Part shown: positions 24,301 to 26,431 of the stretch, piece by piece | Position numbering within the stretch: position 1 is the first letter of the stretch | Layout: each line of letters begins with the position of its first letter | Assembly (NCBI GenBank): GCA_964614515.1 | Contig: CAZTPJ010000052.1 | Span: 1 to 26,431, forward strand | DNA: 26,431 bases | Reading direction: 5' to 3' | Source: CAZTPJ01 sp964614515 | GTDB lineage: Bacteria > Planctomycetota > Phycisphaerae > Phycisphaerales > UBA1924 | Notes under the pieces: model-generated | The model's input: only the letters and a program-made list of their open reading frames with translations | Databases searched by the model: none | Told to the model about the DNA's origin: nothing | Position numbers and translations under genes: made by a program

Positions 24301-26431
24301 GCGGTCCGGCCGCACCCTTCATCCTTGCTCAGTTCGACAACATGGGCCGGGGCATCGCCACTGCTCTCTACAGCGAATTGCCCGCTGCCGGAAGCTTTGA
24401 TATCTACGACTCGGAGAACACCCCTCTGGAACTGATCGATGACCGCATCGCGCTCGCCACGCGAGACTACGACGAGCGGGATCGAATGTGGCGCAAAATG
24501 CAGTACCGCGTGGAGATGGCCACAGGCGAAACGACTGAGGGCGAGGAACTCCCAACAACCTACACGTACTGTCCGAAAGACTGCCTCAAGAAGGAGTCCG
24601 GCGAGTACACCGTTAAGTACTCTTACGATACCGCTGGTCGAAACACGGCTGCGTTCGTTCTGGTGCGCGATGCCGATGAAGGCGAGTTCACAAACGCGAT
24701 GCAGGTCACGCAAGACGATGTCGTCCTTGAAGAATGGCGGCGCGTCTACGCTGAAGACAGCGACTTGCTGCGCATCGTCGCAAAAATCGATCGTGCGCAC
24801 GAAGATTGCAACTCTCCGCGCTTCGGACCCCTCTATCTCAACAACGACAACGATTGGCTGACTTGGGATCCGGAGACAATCGGGCTCCCGGACCCTGATC
24901 CTGGTCATGGCTCGGATGAGGTGTATGGCCGTCTGTCGCTGCACATGATCTGGTACGACAAACTGGATCGAACGATCTCGATAGCAGATCTCGGTGCCGA
25001 TCGCGGCTACCGAGGCGGCTACTACAGAGACTGGCTGGAAGGACCGTTCAATCGATCGGAGGAGCCGGAAGAACCGCGCATTTGGGAGTACTGCTTCGGC
25101 GTTACCGGCATGCCCGACTGCGAAGTTGATCCAAGCGGAACGCGTACGACCACCACTCGCGATGATGCGCTACAGATTATTCGGCAGGACATCGTTCGAG
25201 ATGACCCGGTGTATCCGCCAAACTCCTGCGAGAAGGTGCGAACGATTGAAACCGAGTGGGATCGCGGCCGCCCAAGCCGCGTCACCATCTGGCCCAACGG
25301 GTGGAGTGCAGATCCGCCCGACCCGGAAGAGCAGTACGCCCCGCAGATCACGACATACGGCTACGGCGATCCGGGCACGGAGAGTTGGCCCTCACCGCCG
25401 CAGAATTTTGAGACCTATGTATACAACAACAACTGGCCGACGCGAATCGCGCTTCCCGGCGTGAATCCCAATCCCGCCCTCGAAGACATCATCTGGGTCT
25501 CGCGAAATGGCGCGGGTCAGCCGGTCAAGATCATTGATCAGGGCGGAAATGAGTTCGATTGGACCTATGGCCCATCCGGCCTTCCGGTAAGCATGGCGAT
25601 CATTCCAAACTCAACCGACTACGACGATTACGTGCGCGGCATTGACTTCCAGTACGATCCTCTGCAGCGCCTCGAAGAGATTCGCCAGCTTCGGTCGGAC
25701 AACCAGCAACTCGTTCCGTTCGATTCGACGAAGTTCGAGTTCGACGACTGGGGACCGATCAAATCCTTCAAGTTTTACCCCGACCTGCCGGACTTCCCGA
25801 ACTGGAATCAGGGAATCGACTACGAACTGCTCAAACCGGAGGGGCTCAACACCCTTCGCCGGACGAAAGCCACGATTCCCGGCTTGGACATCTTGTTCGA
25901 TTATCCGGGGCCCGCGTGCGCCGGCTTCAACTTCAACATGAACGACACGCTGTCGCGCGTCAGCACGATCAGCATTGAGCCGTCTGGCATATCGCCGGTT
26001 CCCATCACAGAGTACGGCTATCACGGCGTACTCAAGCCCGACCAGATGGAGAACCTGATTCCCGGAACCTACCGCGATCTGAAGAAGGACTGGCAGGATG
26101 ACCCGATGTTGTTCCCCGGCGGCGTGCCGCGCGATGGGGATCCTTGGTATCCCGCGGTGAACCCGTTCGACGAGGTGGTCAACGACAGTTGGCGCAAGAG
26201 AATGCCATGCGGGGAGCCGCCGTGTGACCCTCCCATTCCAATTTACTACAGCGGGATCATCCGATTCGCGGGCGATGGTCGAGTGCAGTCCGTGCGCGAT
26301 GGATTCTTCAGCGATCCATCGTCGGACCCCATCGGCTCGCCGGCGGGATTCGACTCCGAGCAGCGGATCGGGTGCTTGGGCGAGATCATTTGGGCGGGCC
26401 TGGGTGGGCTGTCGGAGGGCGTCACGGACTA
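21378..26431 (+). CDS. Giant secreted YD/RHS-repeat protein (partial, runs off the window)
   Basis: An open frame of at least 1684 residues with no stop before the edge. AGGGAG lies 6 bases before the ATG. A signal peptide is seen at about 1-26 (WVVAIATVLGAESTQA). YD-type repeats are spread along the protein, for example GYDSDGRILKAF (about 264), YEYDDDGRLSLSIRD (about 694), YSYDGQGRVERVVRPDGR (about 736), FGYDAYHRLTRMTDP (about 874), WQYDYRGLPIVTRGP (about 963), YSYDTAGRNTAAF (about 1082) and FQYDPLQRLEEIRQL (about 1424). Such repeats build a large beta shell in RHS and teneurin-like proteins. No RHS core or toxin domain is visible in the part seen. The sequence is acidic and aromatic-rich, and less GC-rich than the secretion genes. 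The likely location is the cell surface or outside, and the function is not known. Confidence 0.88.
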   Translation, partial: MSRVSQAVCRWVVAIATVLGAESTQAQPLYALHSPSLTDYRPPAPTTAQDLAPLARQRGVNLDGSLRVGVWMGLALGVDASGESWNNRRLLRGRVDLVTGGVAVADVDLALPAFVPWVISRSFNQRQWIDSNAHHSNGFQGWNWSQDSQPEIVFVPDGSSAANDMVYLVYGADAFIEFRRTDSESTTFRAVNGAAGAITYTVVSSDPDPWVYCDQNGTLLTFSSPVDTDIAAAKRGRLWRIQVSSQHSAHVGSTSSLAQGLADGYDSDGRILKAFDSRGRRFQYQYTSSPIGGVKRLQDVEVFGPTNEELGYIVAYEYYTDGEEEPDRDHGSEGDLKLVTVTAPLTEDPDNPGSPIASLVVRTYYRYYKSPSESEGLIKMIVEAEGVRRADWEDANPPALDGSFIELDDEDLYSYAAFFVEYDEDGQVETCWFDGSKTGDANDGEHRVEYSVNGGGTWTGGYDAQWLARTVVTLPTAAALGDRTRLILYTDEVGQPLSRVIAAGDPEETEPAPDFWVTRVDRDAGGRIVRIHSPANCLEYEFATNSIESNEDEGLIWITDRVSGGDLAGLPAATRHCRGTDATSTGFYDALMDYAGSPSYSHGGYNVYRPLVSEIRTFPDEVSPPYTTPANVYEVDYTFHSGPDSQLAIELMTITVPAVDTAHNGQGVANTRLRYYSPEGRLQYTRDEVGGVRAYEYDDDGRLSLSIRDVDSEDLGTEPPEEFETTGSHFHMTTSYSYDGQGRVERVVRPDGRTMGIFYTRLSDQRLVVVGVPRIDEVESDYQYWGPAGYVVANHSGGVEGSGIIGISQPYVHTEVHPLDWIDIDSADLIEAVGADGVVLTTLGHRIYSNSGHRLLESRRYTKLGAPEFDESTFGYDAYHRLTRMTDPTQTIHRYVYDSLSRPVQRWIGTDDTDWPSLSAPSNMRNPLQFEYDQDGVGNGWLTKFTLDTLVPEPGQNLRTTTWQYDYRGLPIVTRGPAAPFILAQFDNMGRGIATALYSELPAAGSFDIYDSENTPLELIDDRIALATRDYDERDRMWRKMQYRVEMATGETTEGEELPTTYTYCPKDCLKKESGEYTVKYSYDTAGRNTAAFVLVRDADEGEFTNAMQVTQDDVVLEEWRRVYAEDSDLLRIVAKIDRAHEDCNSPRFGPLYLNNDNDWLTWDPETIGLPDPDPGHGSDEVYGRLSLHMIWYDKLDRTISIADLGADRGYRGGYYRDWLEGPFNRSEEPEEPRIWEYCFGVTGMPDCEVDPSGTRTTTTRDDALQIIRQDIVRDDPVYPPNSCEKVRTIETEWDRGRPSRVTIWPNGWSADPPDPEEQYAPQITTYGYGDPGTESWPSPPQNFETYVYNNNWPTRIALPGVNPNPALEDIIWVSRNGAGQPVKIIDQGGNEFDWTYGPSGLPVSMAIIPNSTDYDDYVRGIDFQYDPLQRLEEIRQLRSDNQQLVPFDSTKFEFDDWGPIKSFKFYPDLPDFPNWNQGIDYELLKPEGLNTLRRTKATIPGLDILFDYPGPACAGFNFNMNDTLSRVSTISIEPSGISPVPITEYGYHGVLKPDQMENLIPGTYRDLKKDWQDDPMLFPGGVPRDGDPWYPAVNPFDEVVNDSWRKRMPCGEPPCDPPIPIYYSGIIRFAGDGRVQSVRDGFFSDPSSDPIGSPAGFDSEQRIGCLGEIIWAGLGGLSEGVTD

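Noticed and set aside
21993..26024. Several minus-strand ORFs (for example 24944-23928) opposite the YD-repeat gene.
   Set aside because: The plus-strand frame is open for more than 5 kb and carries YD repeats, a signal peptide and a ribosome binding site; the minus-strand frames have none of these.

Overview
The window is GC-rich and almost every base is coding. It is most like a planctomycete (Planctomycetota, possibly Phycisphaerae). The reasons are a compact GspD/GspE-type secretion operon with many alanine- and arginine-rich accessory subunits, a giant secreted YD-repeat protein, and short palindromic repeats read through inside genes as GVSPVR-like peptides. The taxon is an inference from style, not from a marker gene.

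Left third (1 to about 6650): an integrated mobile element, with every gene on the minus strand. Reading in the direction of transcription there is a protein of unknown role with a winged-helix/coiled-coil style C-terminus (6624-5113), a MerR-like DNA-binding protein (4993-4778), an excisionase-type helix-turn-helix protein (4781-4518), a primase-like/DUF3987 replication protein (4528-1868), a second excisionase-type protein (1689-1471) and a tyrosine recombinase (1319-282). Two non-coding signals stand out. One is a convergent array of 9-bp iterons at 1771-1851, laid out as 27 bp, 27 bp, 27 bp. The other is a pair of 19-bp dyads spaced 21 bp apart at 5063-5102, upstream of the MerR-like gene.

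Middle (6679-13155): a complete type I restriction-modification operon on the minus strand in the order hsdR, hsdS, DUF3800 protein, hsdM. The first three genes are translationally coupled. The DUF3800 gene, a putative RNase H-fold nuclease, sits between hsdS and hsdM. The restriction cluster lies between the mobile element and the secretion operon, so it may be cargo of one larger island of about 13 kb, but I could not find matching attachment sites.

Right-centre (13253-20914): a minus-strand operon for a type II secretion/type IV pilus-like machine. It starts with a secreted protein of unknown role, followed by the secretin GspD, the ATPase GspE, a GspC/PilP-like protein, a GspL/PilN-like protein, a 50-residue ORF, a GspM/PilO-like protein and a TPR lipoprotein. 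From gspD onward every junction is a 1- or 4-base stop/start overlap. No GspF-type platform protein and no pseudopilin are encoded here, so those must be elsewhere if the machine is complete.

Right end (21378 to the edge): divergently transcribed, a very large secreted YD-repeat protein (at least 1684 residues) that runs off the window. It has a good candidate promoter and ribosome binding site, a signal peptide and a base composition less GC-rich than its neighbours. It may be a substrate of the adjacent secretion operon, but only proximity supports that.
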